Shown here in pieces: positions 50,843 to 61,000 of a stretch of 64,000 bases of DNA (the first letter of the stretch is position 1; each line of letters begins with the position of its first letter). The stretch covers positions 118,399-182,398 of the forward strand of contig NSIL01000005.1 of the NCBI GenBank assembly GCA_002737365.1, read 5' to 3'. The DNA comes from Acidobacterium sp. GTDB lineage: Bacteria; Acidobacteriota; Vicinamibacteria; Vicinamibacterales; UBA2999. The translations under genes were made by a program, and so were the position numbers. The notes under the pieces are model-generated. The model did not search any database. It saw only the letters and a program-made list of their open reading frames with translations, and was not told where the DNA came from.

Positions 50843-53497
50843 TTAGAAGCCGAAGGACGCGCCGAGTTCGATGCGCCGCGCCGGGCCCGCCGAGGTGGCG
50901 GTGCCGAAGAACGACGACTGCTGGTTGCCGATGAAGGCGTTGTCGTTCACATGGTTGAACGCGTTCTGGATGTTCATGTAGAAGTCGAGGCGATACTTCT
51001 GGTTGCCGCCTTCCATCACCATGAGCTGGGGGCCATCACCACCACCGCCGCCGGGGCCGCGCGGCGCGGCGACACCGCCGGCCGGGGGCGGCATCGGCAT
51101 ACCGCCGGGACCACCAGGGAAGCCCGGGCCGCCGGCGCGCGCGCCGCCCAGGCCGATCGACTTGTTGAGCCGCACATTCGCGGTCCACTGCGACGCGCCG
51201 CGGGCGCTGTTGCGCTCGACGTCAGTCGGACGGTCGTTGAACACCGTGTCGCCGTTGGTGTCGAAGCCGCTCGTGATGTTGTAGGGCAAGGCCGACGAGC
51301 CCTGCATGCCCAGGCTCAGCCGGACTCCGCGACCGACCGGCGAGTTGAAGTTGAAGAAGATGCGGTGGCGCACGTCCTGCGCCGAGGGACCCCAGTCGAG
51401 ACTCGGGTTGAGGCTGTCGGACGGCAGCGCGGTCGCGCCATCGGCGTAGTTTCGCGAGCTGCCCAACTGATACTGCATCATGCCGAAGATGCGGCGCGGG
51501 GCATAGCGCATGTTCAGCGCGACGGTGGCGCGATCCGATGCGCGCTTACCGCTCGACTGAATTTCGCTGATGTTGCCCACGGTCGGATCGGGCCGCACGC
51601 CGGCCACGGGCGCGTTGACGTTGATGGACCGCAGCGTGTCGTGACCGCGCGTGAACATGTAGTCAGCGCGTAGCTCGGCCCACGACGTAAGTGGGCGCTC
51701 GAGCCCGACCGACGCCTGGTGAATGACCGGCTGGCCGAGCGAGGCCGAGCGAATCACGCTGGCCGACAACCGGGTGCCGCCGCCGTCAGTGACCGGGAAC
51801 CCGGGGTTCTGGACGATCACATCAACCTGGTGTTTGCCATCGACGCGGATGGTCTGCTCGTAGAGGTTCGATTCGTACCAGTCGTAGAAGATGCCGTAGC
51901 CGCCACGCACCGTGGTCTTCTTGCTGGCGTTCCAGGTGAACGCCGCGCGCGGCGCCAGGTGGAAGCGCGACGCCACCTGGGTCTGGATTTCCTGGCGCAC
52001 CCCGAGGCTGATCTGCAGCGTGCGCGAGGGCCGGAAGTCGTCTTGCAGGAACCAGCCGGCCTTGACCTGCGAGTAGTCAACCAGCGGATCACCGGTGCGA
52101 ATCACGTAGTTGGTCGGGCGGCCGTCGTTGAAGGCGTCGGTGCTGGTGAACGTGTAGGTGCCGTTGCCGTTGGTGCGCTGCGTGCTGTTCCACCAGCCGG
52201 CCTCGAGCAGCACGCCGGCGCGCATGGAGTGTTTGCGACCGATCGTGAAGTCGAAGTTCTGCGCCAGCTCGAACTCCTGCGCGTTGCGGACGCCGGACTG
52301 ACCGGCGCCACCGGCGGTGAACGCATCGTTGACGCGGATGGTCGGCAGCAGCGAACCCGGCAGCGTGGCGTTGGTCGAGTTGTTGAACTCGAACTTGAAC
52401 TCGCTGAACACCTTCTTGCCAATCACGTTGGTCGTGCGCAGGCGAAAGGTATCGGTGTTCATGTCGGTGGCATAGGCGCGCTCCGGCAGATCAAAGTCGC
52501 CGACCCCGAGGTTGCTGCGCTCGTTTTGCCGGCGCGTGTACTCGGCGCGGACCTGCGCGGTCGGGCTCAGCAGGTGCTCCACCCGCGCGGTAAAGTTCAT
52601 GGCCTCGGTCGGCGACACCGCCAGCCCGTTAACCGTGCCGCTGTTGGGCGACTGCGCGACGATGGTGCGCGAGTCGTAGGCGCTGTTGCCGTCGAACGAC
52701 AGCGACAAGCCAGTCTTGCCTTTGGCGAGCGGACCCGAGAAGTTCACCATGTAGCGCCGCATTTGCTCCAGGCCCTTCTCATTGGCAAACGCGTTGGTGG
52801 CGTTCAGCGACTCGTCACGAAAGCCGACGTTCGAGCCGCCGCGCCAGCCGCTCATGCCCGGCTTGGTGATCACCTCCACGCGGATCATGCCGGCCTCGTG
52901 ATACTCGGCCGAGAACGAATTAGTGTGGAAGCGAATCTGCTGAATCTGGTCTTTCGGCGGCAAGCGGCCGCCGCGGAAGCCATCGACAAAGATCTGCGCG
53001 CCAGGGCCGGCCATGCGGGCCAGCTCGTCGGCCATCTCGTCTGGATCGTCGGGCAGCGAGTCAATCTGATCCTGCGTCAGTGTTTGCGTGAAACCGTTGT
53101 CGCGGCGATCGGCTGCGCTGACGTCTTGCACCACCACGGTCTGCTCGATCGTCGCCACCGCCAGCCGCAACGTGGTGCGGTTGTCGCCGCGACGCACAGT
53201 GATCGGCGTGGCGATGGGCCGGAAGCTCTCGGCGGTCGCCTTCACCTGATAGGTACCGGGGTTCAGGTTCTCGAACACCGCCAGGCCGCGGCTGTCCACG
53301 GCCGACACGTGCTCGACGCCATTCGCATCGACGACCGTGACCTGCGCGATGACGAGCGCCGCCTCGGTCTGGTCGAGCACGGTGATACGTAACGTGCCCC
53401 CGACCCCCGTGCCTTGCACCACCTGCGCTGCCGCCATTGAAGTACTGGCGAACATCAACGAGGCAACAACCAACAAACGTCCGGCGATTTGTTCCAT
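50843..53497 (-). CDS. TonB-dependent receptor with regulatory-like N-terminal domain and Gly/Pro-rich loop
   Basis: 884 residues from ATG 53497, where a signal peptide begins (GRLLVVASLMFASTSMAAAQ); the frame is open further upstream but non-coding in character. A carboxypeptidase-regulatory-like domain (TLRITVLDQTEAALVIAQV, NPGTYQVKATAESF) is followed by a plug and barrel ending LGASFGF. Near the C-terminus a Gly/Pro-rich stretch (GGPGFPGGPGGMPMPPP and RGPGGGGGDG) sits in what should be an extracellular loop. The gene upstream, 10 bases away, encodes a periplasmic protein with similar Gly/Pro tracts, so the pair may form a functional unit. Ligand unknown. Confidence 0.83.
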   Translation of the reverse strand: MEQIAGRLLVVASLMFASTSMAAAQVVQGTGVGGTLRITVLDQTEAALVIAQVTVVDANGVEHVSAVDSRGLAVFENLNPGTYQVKATAESFRPIATPITVRRGDNRTTLRLAVATIEQTVVVQDVSAADRRDNGFTQTLTQDQIDSLPDDPDEMADELARMAGPGAQIFVDGFRGGRLPPKDQIQQIRFHTNSFSAEYHEAGMIRVEVITKPGMSGWRGGSNVGFRDESLNATNAFANEKGLEQMRRYMVNFSGPLAKGKTGLSLSFDGNSAYDSRTIVAQSPNSGTVNGLAVSPTEAMNFTARVEHLLSPTAQVRAEYTRRQNERSNLGVGDFDLPERAYATDMNTDTFRLRTTNVIGKKVFSEFKFEFNNSTNATLPGSLLPTIRVNDAFTAGGAGQSGVRNAQEFELAQNFDFTIGRKHSMRAGVLLEAGWWNSTQRTNGNGTYTFTSTDAFNDGRPTNYVIRTGDPLVDYSQVKAGWFLQDDFRPSRTLQISLGVRQEIQTQVASRFHLAPRAAFTWNASKKTTVRGGYGIFYDWYESNLYEQTIRVDGKHQVDVIVQNPGFPVTDGGGTRLSASVIRSASLGQPVIHQASVGLERPLTSWAELRADYMFTRGHDTLRSINVNAPVAGVRPDPTVGNISEIQSSGKRASDRATVALNMRYAPRRIFGMMQYQLGSSRNYADGATALPSDSLNPSLDWGPSAQDVRHRIFFNFNSPVGRGVRLSLGMQGSSALPYNITSGFDTNGDTVFNDRPTDVERNSARGASQWTANVRLNKSIGLGGARAGGPGFPGGPGGMPMPPPAGGVAAPRGPGGGGGDGPQLMVMEGGNQKYRLDFYMNIQNAFNHVNDNAFIGNQQSSFFGTATSAGPARRIELGASFGF

Positions 53498-53507
53498 AAC
53501 GGTCTCG

Positions 53508-54518
53508 CTACTTCTTTTTTTCCCAGGTGTCGGCTTTGATCGTCGGGTTGACCTTGTACTTCTCGACGGTCCACTCTTCGTTGGGCTGGCCGTCGAGCGA
53601 GATGTCGATCTTGTGCGGCAGCATGACGCCGTCAACTTTCTTGTAGTCGCCGAGGTGCATGGCATAGGTGCCAAGCGGCGGCGGGTTCTTGCGCATCTCG
53701 TCGGCGCGCTTCTGCATTTCTTCGGGCGTCATCTGCGGACGACCACCGCCCGCACCCCCGCCACCGCCAGCGCCGGGCGGCGGGCCACCGGGTCCACCAG
53801 GTCCACGACCGGGGCCGCCAGGACCGCCGTTGATCATCACCATCGGCCTGGGATCCTGGTACTGCACCATCAGCGGGAGATGCGTGGCCTGATCAATGAA
53901 GAGCCGCAGCACGCGGCCGGTCTCTTCCTTGGTTTCGAGAATGTCGGCCTTGCCATCGGGCGATTCGGCAATGCCGGCATCGGTCCACGGCGCCGGGCCG
54001 GCCGTGACGAGGGCCGCCATCCAGCGGTGCAACTGCACCCGTGCGCGACGCACGCGGGCTTCGTTTAACTGCTCTTCGGTCAGCGGCGCGGCGCCACCGG
54101 GACCACCGGGGCCGCCAGGGCCACGCATGACGATCTGCATCCCGCCGCCCATGCCGCCACGGTTGGCCATGTCATCCCACGCAAGGTTGCCCGCGAGCAC
54201 CGAGGTGCGCTCGATCATCGGGCCGCCCACCATGCCACCCATGGAGATCTCTTCAACGCGACGCATCTTGTCGGGACGCGCAATGGTCAGCGTCATCACG
54301 CCTTCCATGTCGCGACCGCCCATCGAGCGGCGGAACGGCCCCTCGGCGGTCAGCCCCTTCAGCGCGGCCACCTTGTCTTCGCCGCCGAGCGCCTTCTTCG
54401 CCTCGGCCAGCACACCGGCCACGCGGTCTTGTGCCGCCAGTGGAAGGATGGAGACGCCGTCGATGTGAACGAATGTCGCGGCCATCATCAAGGCCGCGGT
54501 TGAAATCAATCTGCGCAT
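53508..54518 (-). CDS. exported Gly/Pro-rich protein of unknown function, partner of the TonB receptor
   Basis: 336 residues from ATG 54518, preceded by GGAG. A signal sequence (ISTAALMMAATFVHIDGVS) leads into LAEAKKALGGEDKVAALKGL, an opening shared with outer-membrane lipoprotein-carrier-like (LolA/LppX-fold) proteins. Two low-complexity tracts (MRGPGGPGGPGG at about residue 130; GGPGGPGRGPGGPGGPPP with poly-Gly at about 230-260) interrupt the beta-rich body. The end reads YKKVDGVMLPHKIDISLDG. It may carry a lipid or a hydrophobic ligand in the periplasm. Cotranscription with the receptor is likely. Confidence 0.7.
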   Translation of the reverse strand: MRRLISTAALMMAATFVHIDGVSILPLAAQDRVAGVLAEAKKALGGEDKVAALKGLTAEGPFRRSMGGRDMEGVMTLTIARPDKMRRVEEISMGGMVGGPMIERTSVLAGNLAWDDMANRGGMGGGMQIVMRGPGGPGGPGGAAPLTEEQLNEARVRRARVQLHRWMAALVTAGPAPWTDAGIAESPDGKADILETKEETGRVLRLFIDQATHLPLMVQYQDPRPMVMINGGPGGPGRGPGGPGGPPPGAGGGGGAGGGRPQMTPEEMQKRADEMRKNPPPLGTYAMHLGDYKKVDGVMLPHKIDISLDGQPNEEWTVEKYKVNPTIKADTWEKKK

Positions 54519-54677
54519 GTTGGCTCCTCTCATCAGTCCCACCGTGGAACGCCTTCCGATTGATATTACGGTGGCGCCCGGTAATCAGACGTTAAGGCTG
54601 GGCAAAGGGATTGTTAAGGATGTTAAATGCTTGAGGTGGCAGGATTTATCGCTTTTTCTGCATGCTAGACTTCGCCC

Positions 54678-56750
54678 ATGGTGTTCGGAAACGGCAACTC
54701 TAGGGGCCTGTCGTTCCAGCGGCGACGGGTCTCGGCGGTGACGGTGCTCGTGGGGCTCGTCATGCTGCTGGTGCCGGCCCTCGCCTACATGCAATACCAG
54801 TGGCTTGGCCAATTGAGCACGGCCGAGCGCGAGCGCATGCAGCGCACGTTGCGAACTGCGGCCGCGCAGTTTGCGACGGAGTTCGACACCGAGCTGTCGC
54901 GCGCGCTGGTCAGCCTGCAGGTCGATGGCGCAACGATCCGCGAAGGGAACTGGACCAGCTACGCGCAGCGCTACTCGGCCTGGACCACCAACGCCACTGA
55001 ACCTCGCCTGGTGCGCGACGTGTTGCTGGTTGATACCTTGCCGGGCACCGAACTGCCGGCCATCGGCTCGTCCGACCCAGTGCCGGTGCAACAGCTTCGG
55101 CTGCGTCGCTGGAACGCGCAGGCGTTGACCTTTGAGCCCGCGGACTGGACCGCCGACCTCACCACCATTCGCGCGTCGCTCGCCACGCACTTCATTGGCT
55201 TCCAGATCGAGCGACCGCGCGCCGGCGGTAACGGTGGCTCATCCAACGAGCGGGTGCGCCGCGAAGGCACCATTTCGCTCTCGCTCGGTGACGACAACAC
55301 GCTTGTCTCGCCGGTCAGTCTCTTCGAGTTGCCCGATGGCCGTCGCGGTCCGCCGAAGATCACCATTCTCGGCTTCACTATCGTCCGCCTCGATCCCGCC
55401 GTCGTCCGCGACACACTGCTCGCATCGCTTGCGGCCCGCCACTTCCATGGCGATGACGAGGAGGTGGACTACCGCGTGGCCGTGGTCCAACGGGACGATG
55501 TGACGAACGTGGTGTGGGAGTCGGAGGCCGGTGTAGCGAGACTGATTGCCGGATCGCCTGACGTGTCGCAGAACTTCATGGCGCCGCGACCGGACCAGAT
55601 GCTCGTCTTCGCGCGTGGCGGGTCGGGATCGGTTCCCCCTCCGCCGCCGCCGGTGCAGGTGCAGGTTGGAACCCCTGGTTCGGGAGCGGCGGCGAGCGAC
55701 AGGTCGCGCACCGGGAATTACGTGGTGTCGATGGTCGAACGCGAAACCCGCGGCGATCGGGGCAACCGTGTCAGCACCCGCTCGGGATTCGGCCCATTCG
55801 ATGGCCGGTGGGTGCTGATGGCCAAGCACCGCGCCGGCTCGCTTGAAGCCGCGGTGGCCGCCGTTCGCCAGCGCAACCTGCTGGTCTGCTCCAGCGTGTT
55901 GTTGCTGCTGACCATGGCCATCGGGTTGATCGTGGTGTCGGCCCGGCGGGCGCTGGAATTGGCGCGCCAGCAAATGGAGTTTGTGGCCGCGGTGTCGCAT
56001 GAACTGCGGACGCCGGTGTCGGTCATTGGCGCCGCCGCCGGCAACCTCGCCGACGGCGTCGTCGGCGACCCGGCGCGGGTGCGAAAGTACGGCGAGACCA
56101 TTCAGGATGAGGCTCGCCGGCTGGCTGAGACGGTTGAGCGCGTGTTGCAGTTGGCCGGCATAGCCGCCGGCCGTGCCGCCGCCGCCCAGGTCGCGGTGCA
56201 GCCGTCCGATCTGGTGCACGACTCCGTGGGCGCGTGCCGGACCGAGATTGAACGCGCGGCCGTGCAGGTCGAGATCGACATCGCGCTAGACTTGCCACCG
56301 GTCCTCGGTGATGTGACGGCGCTGCGGTCCGCATTACAGAACCTGATCAGCAATGCCGTTAAGTACGGCGGCGAGGCGCGATGGTTGCGCGTGAGCGCCA
56401 AGCCGGCATCCGGGGCCCGGGGTTCGGGATCCGGGATCAAGAACGTGATCTTCACCGTCGAAGACCATGGCCTTGGCATCGACGCCGACGACCGCAAGCA
56501 CATCTTTGAGCCGTTCTATCGTGGCCGCACTGCGGTGTCGGAGCAGATCCAAGGCAGCGGCCTTGGCTTGAACCTGGTGGCGCGAATCGCCGAAGCCCAT
56601 GGCGGCCGCGTCACGGTGACGAGCGAGCCCGGCAAGGGCAGCGTGTTCACCATCTCGCTGCCGGCGGTGACCGATCGCGGTGCCGCTGCATCCGTTGCGG
56701 CGTTTGTCGACGTCGGGGCGAGTCAGACCCGCCCGGCCATCCGGTCCTGA
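54678..56750 (+). CDS. sensor histidine kinase
   Basis: 690 residues. TM1 (about 19-38) and TM2 (about 402-422) flank a large 360-residue periplasmic sensor region with a Pro-rich stretch (GSVPPPPPPVQVQ). The HisKA domain has AVSHELRTPVSV with the phospho-acceptor His441; the HATPase domain has NLISNAVKYGG (N box), VEDHGLGID (G1) and GSGLGLNLVARI (G2). In the N-to-G1 loop, residues 578-587 (within ASGARGSGSGIKN) are encoded by a heptamer array. It overlaps nothing but is 3 bases from the response regulator, forming a two-component pair. The signal is unknown. Confidence 0.88.
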   Translation: MVFGNGNSRGLSFQRRRVSAVTVLVGLVMLLVPALAYMQYQWLGQLSTAERERMQRTLRTAAAQFATEFDTELSRALVSLQVDGATIREGNWTSYAQRYSAWTTNATEPRLVRDVLLVDTLPGTELPAIGSSDPVPVQQLRLRRWNAQALTFEPADWTADLTTIRASLATHFIGFQIERPRAGGNGGSSNERVRREGTISLSLGDDNTLVSPVSLFELPDGRRGPPKITILGFTIVRLDPAVVRDTLLASLAARHFHGDDEEVDYRVAVVQRDDVTNVVWESEAGVARLIAGSPDVSQNFMAPRPDQMLVFARGGSGSVPPPPPPVQVQVGTPGSGAAASDRSRTGNYVVSMVERETRGDRGNRVSTRSGFGPFDGRWVLMAKHRAGSLEAAVAAVRQRNLLVCSSVLLLLTMAIGLIVVSARRALELARQQMEFVAAVSHELRTPVSVIGAAAGNLADGVVGDPARVRKYGETIQDEARRLAETVERVLQLAGIAAGRAAAAQVAVQPSDLVHDSVGACRTEIERAAVQVEIDIALDLPPVLGDVTALRSALQNLISNAVKYGGEARWLRVSAKPASGARGSGSGIKNVIFTVEDHGLGIDADDRKHIFEPFYRGRTAVSEQIQGSGLGLNLVARIAEAHGGRVTVTSEPGKGSVFTISLPAVTDRGAAASVAAFVDVGASQTRPAIRS
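56410..56437. repeat. heptamer array inside the histidine-kinase gene
   Basis: Four tandem units CCGGGGC, CCGGGGT, TCGGGAT, CCGGGAT, encoding a Gly/Ser-rich insertion in the loop between the N box and the G1 box of the ATPase domain. Confidence 0.65.
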
Positions 56751-56753
56751 GCC

Positions 56754-57446
56754 TTGTCAGAAAAACGTCTCCTCCTGGTTGAAGACGAGCCCGGGCTGCA
56801 GCTCGCGCTGAGCGATCGGCTGTCCGCCGAAGGCTACACGGTGGCAACCGCGGGTGACGGCAATGTTGCGGTCACGCGGGCCACCGGCGAACCGTGGGAC
56901 ATCATCATTCTCGACGTGATGCTGCCGGGCCGCGACGGCTTCGACGTGGCCAAGACTATTCGGCAACAGGGTATTCAAACGCCCATCCTGATGCTGACCG
57001 CGCGCACCCAGGTGGTTGACCGCGTGGTGGGTCTCAAGCTGGGTGCCGACGATTACCTGACCAAGCCATTCGAGACCATCGAACTGCTGGCGCGGCTCGA
57101 GGCACTGTTGCGCCGAGCCCCAAGCGGCTCACCCGGGCTCGCGCTCGAGCGCTACAGCTTTGGCGACATCACAGTCGATGTCCGCAAAGCAGAGGTCATG
57201 AGCAAGGGACAATCGCTGGATCTGTCGGCGAAGGAATTCCAGTTGCTCAAGTACTTCATCGAGCACCGCGGCGCGACGATTTCCAGGGACGAGCTGCTGC
57301 AGGAAGTGTGGGGCTATAGCGCCATGCCGTCGACGCGCACTGTGGATGTGCATGTGGCGTGGCTGCGACAGAAGCTTGAGACCAATCCGCGCGTGCCCCA
57401 GGTCATCCTCACCGTGCACGGGCTAGGTTACAAGTTCGCCGGTTAG
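56754..57446 (+). CDS. OmpR-family response regulator
   Basis: 230 residues from TTG 56754, three bases after the kinase stop. The receiver domain has LLVEDEPG, the phospho-acceptor Asp54 in [16 protein letters not shown] and the lysine in DYLTKPFE. The C-terminal winged helix has [19 protein letters not shown] and [17 protein letters not shown]. It should be phosphorylated by the adjacent kinase and act as a transcription factor. Its stop overlaps the convergent LOG gene by 4 bases. Confidence 0.9.
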   Translation: MSEKRLLLVEDEPGLQLALSDRLSAEGYTVATAGDGNVAVTRATGEPWDIIILDVMLPGRDGFDVAKTIRQQGIQTPILMLTARTQVVDRVVGLKLGADDYLTKPFETIELLARLEALLRRAPSGSPGLALERYSFGDITVDVRKAEVMSKGQSLDLSAKEFQLLKYFIEHRGATISRDELLQEVWGYSAMPSTRTVDVHVAWLRQKLETNPRVPQVILTVHGLGYKFAG

Positions 57447-58024
57447 GTCTCGCGGCGATTGCTCCACTTCGGCGCGTCTGGGAGATCGATTGTCGTCAGC
57501 GTATCGAGCAACCGTTCCGGGTTGTCATCCACCACGATGGCGGCCCGGTGAACGGGCTTGATGAAGCCATCCGACACGGCCTGATCGATAAACACTGCCA
57601 GCGGGGTGTAGAAGCCGGCCACGTTCAGCAGGCCGCACGCCTTGCGATGCAGGCCCAGTTGCGTCCAGGTGATGGCCTCGAAGAATTCTTCAAACGTGCC
57701 AACGCCACCTGGCATGGCGATGAACGCATCGGACAGGTCGGCCATCATCGCCTTGCGCGTGTGCATGGAGTCAACCACCCGCAGCTCGGTCACGCCGTGA
57801 TGCGCCACTTCGCGGTCGGCCAGCGCCTTGGGAATCACGCCGATCACTTCCCCGCCGGCGGCGAGCGCCGCGTCGGCGATCACGCCCATCAGCCCGACGT
57901 TGCCGCCGCCGTAGACGAGACCGATGCCGCGCCTGGCCAATAAGGTGCCGAGGGTCACGGCCGCTTCGGCATAGGCCGGGTTGCTACCGACGCTCGAACC
58001 ACAGAACACGCACAGTCTTTTCAT
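57443..58024 (-). CDS. LOG-family cytokinin riboside 5'-monophosphate phosphoribohydrolase (TIGR00730)
   Basis: 193 residues with the Rossmann-like lysine decarboxylase-type fold. Signatures are [31 protein letters not shown] and the catalytic [16 protein letters not shown] (PGGxGTxxE). Enzymes of the family release the base from nucleoside monophosphates, commonly AMP or cytokinin ribotides; 'lysine decarboxylase' is an old misannotation. It may be cotranscribed with the upstream helicase operon, though a hairpin lies between them. Confidence 0.87.
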   Translation of the reverse strand: MKRLCVFCGSSVGSNPAYAEAAVTLGTLLARRGIGLVYGGGNVGLMGVIADAALAAGGEVIGVIPKALADREVAHHGVTELRVVDSMHTRKAMMADLSDAFIAMPGGVGTFEEFFEAITWTQLGLHRKACGLLNVAGFYTPLAVFIDQAVSDGFIKPVHRAAIVVDDNPERLLDTLTTIDLPDAPKWSNRRET

Positions 58025-58032
58025 ATCCCTCC

Positions 58033-58054
58033 AGGCGGGTCTAAAGACCCGCCT
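58033..58054. terminator. hairpin between the AddA-like and LOG genes
   Basis: A 10-bp perfect inverted repeat, 58033-58042 with 58045-58054 (two-base spacer, effectively a tight loop), just after the helicase stop on the minus strand. There is no T-run. Confidence 0.55.
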
Positions 58055-58062
58055 CTACGTTG

Positions 58063-61000
58063 TTAGATCTTCAGTATCAGGCCGCGAGCCGGTTGGCCGG
58101 TGGCGCGAGTCACTGCGTCCAGATAGATCGACACCTGCCGCACGTACGCATCTTGCACGGTGGCGATCTCAATGTCAGTCTTGAAGTCGATCACCATCCA
58201 GCCAGCGTCGGTCTCGTAGGCCAGGTCGATCTGGCCGTCGACCATCTCCGGCGTTCCGCTCCCATCGTCGAGGCGCAACGACACGGGCGCCTCACGCCAG
58301 ACCCGGCGGCCGGCGGCCTGGGCGGCGCGAGCCTCCTCCATTCGCGGATGCCTGAGCACCGCCACGGCAATCACCCGCGCGGCGGTCTGCTCTTCGTCGG
58401 TGGCACCAAGCAACTTGGCGTGCAGCGCCGACAGTTCGGCCACCTCGCTTGCGGTGGCACTGAGCGGAACCGACGCCAGCAGCGCATGTACCAGCGTGCC
58501 GAAACGCTTGCCTGAAGGACGCTCTGATTTCACGGCTGCGTCCTCGACGATCACGGCCGGATCCGGGGTCCGGGATCCGGGGTCCGGCTGATTTTTCATT
58601 TGCGTCGGCGTGGTGACGATCATGGACGGCGCCGATCCTTGCGCCTGCACGGCAGCTCGATGCTCTTTCCATTCGTCGTAGCGGGCACGATCAGCAGCCA
58701 CGTCGAGGGGGTTCGCGTCCTTCGAGATGAGATCGTTGCGACGCAGGCCGCGGCCCTCATCGCTCGACGCGGCCAGCAGCAACGGATCCCACCAGACGAC
58801 GGAATACGCCTGGCCGGCGGCTTCGTCACCGAACTGATACCTGCCCGGGCGGACGGTGTCGTCAACGGGCTGTCCGTCGGCACGCGCATCAGCGAGGATC
58901 GTTTGCTTGCCCCTGAACAACGGCACGCCACGGGCTGGCTGTGGCGACTGCCATTGGTCTTTCGACGGATAGAGTGCGCGATTCAGTGGCCGAATCCAGC
59001 CCTTGTCGTACGGCCCATCGCCGACGGCGGGCAACACCAGGATATCCCGCGCCCGGGTCGCCGCGACATACGCGAGCCGCACACCCTCCGCCTCGTCACG
59101 CTTCGCCTCCTGGTCGTTGTGCTCCTGCAGTTCGAGCGGTGACCAGCCCCCGATCCGCATGGCACACAGGTTCTTCTCCGGATCCAGGTAGCGCGAGGCC
59201 TCGGCCAGGCTCAGCTTGCAGGCGATGTCGGCGAGCACGACGACGGGGAACTCGAGGCCCTTGGCTTTATGAACGGTCATCAGGCGCACACCGTCGCTGC
59301 CTTCTTCGAGAATCGGCGCCTCCGGTGAATCGGCGCGGCCAGAGGCGTCGTGCAGGGTGTCGACAAAACCGCGAAACGACAGCCCGCCCTCCAGTTCATA
59401 GCGGCGGGCCAGATCCGAAATGTGCATCACGTTGGCGAGCACCTGCTCGCCGCCGCGCCACAGGATGAAGCCCGCATGCGCACGCGTGATCGCAATCAGC
59501 CGGCCGATGGTGTCGGCGACCGGGCGGTGGTTGCGGGCGGCATGCAACTGGCGGAGGGTCGTCAGCGCCTGAACGATGGGCTGCAGTCGGTCGGGCAGCT
59601 CGGCCGGCACGCGGTACGGGTGAAAGGCCCGCGCGAGCGAGTGATACTCCAGCAGTTCTTCCTCGCCAATGGCGAACAACGGTCCGTGCAGCGCAGCGTA
59701 GACCGACAACTCGTCTTCAGGCCACTCGATGGCCGTGAGCGCCGTGCGAATCGCATCGACTTCCTCACGCTCGTGGAATGTCTTGCCGCCGACCAACAGG
59801 TGCGCAATGCCGCGCGCTTCGAACGCCTCGACGTACTCGCGCGTGATGTCCTGGCCAAAATGCAGGAATCGCCGGAACAGCAGACACACATCGCTGGCGA
59901 CGATGCGTCGGCGGTGCTCCGACAAACCTAAAGGTGTGTCGCCGCGTTCGGGCGTGTCACCACGTTCGCCGACGGTCCAGGTGCAGTCGGGCGACAACAG
60001 CCAGCCGACGAAGGCCGCCACCGCCGGCGGTTGCTCCTGGTTGAGGGCCGTTTGCGTCACCTGCGGCGGGCCGTACAGTTGCCGGCCGTACGGGCGCGGC
60101 ACCGGCAGCGCCACAATGGCCGGCTGTTCGGGCGTGTCGTCTCGGTGTTTCAGCAGCGGCACGTAGTCGGCCTGCAGCGACGCCTCGTCGCCGTCCATCT
60201 CGACGTCGAACGCGGCGTTCACGAAGTGCTGGATCGCCGGGACACTTCGGAACGACGTTTGCAACGTCACCGCCGTCGCGCCGCTGCGCATCAGGCTGTC
60301 GGCGATGCGACGATAGGCGCCGACGTCGGCCCGCCGAAAGCGGTAGATCGACTGCTTGGGATCGCCGACGATGAACAGGGCGCCGGGCCGCAGGGCGCCG
60401 TGGTCGTCGCTGGCGAGGCGGAGCAACAATTCCGCCTGCAGTGAATCGGTGTCCTGGAATTCATCCACCAGGATCACGCGGAAGCGCTCGCGGAACTCGC
60501 GGCACACTTCGGGGTTGTCGCACACGAGGTCACGCGCCTTGATCAACAGATCGAGAAAGTCGAGCGCGCCGGTTTCCTGCTTGCGCGCCTCGTAGCGGCG
60601 CAGGCAGTCCGCCATTTCGTCATGGAGCAGGGCCGCGAGGTCGGCGTCGGCGACATCGCGAAACCGGCGCAAATCCAGCAGCAGCTCCGCATGCATGGCC
60701 AACGCCTGTTCACGAGTGACGCCAATGGCAAACGCGGCGCCGGTGCCTTTCTTCGGCTGCGAGAAGTCGCGGTGGTCGGCGAGAGCCACCAGGGCGGCCT
60801 CCCATCCATCCCAGATTCCCTCAGGCACCATGTCACCGACTCGACGCTTCTGGCGTTCAATCTCCTGGCTGGTGGTCCCGGCCGCGGCCAACGAGGTTGC
60901 GAAGCGATCGTCGCGCTTGATCGGCCTCGCGATCAGATCAGCGAACCCCTTCACCTTCGCGGTGAGCCTCCTGATCTCCATCTGACGATCGTACGAGGGG

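Noticed and set aside
57443-58024. Lysine decarboxylase
   Set aside because: The PGGxGTxxE motif and size identify the LOG phosphoribohydrolase family; the decarboxylase label is a known misannotation.
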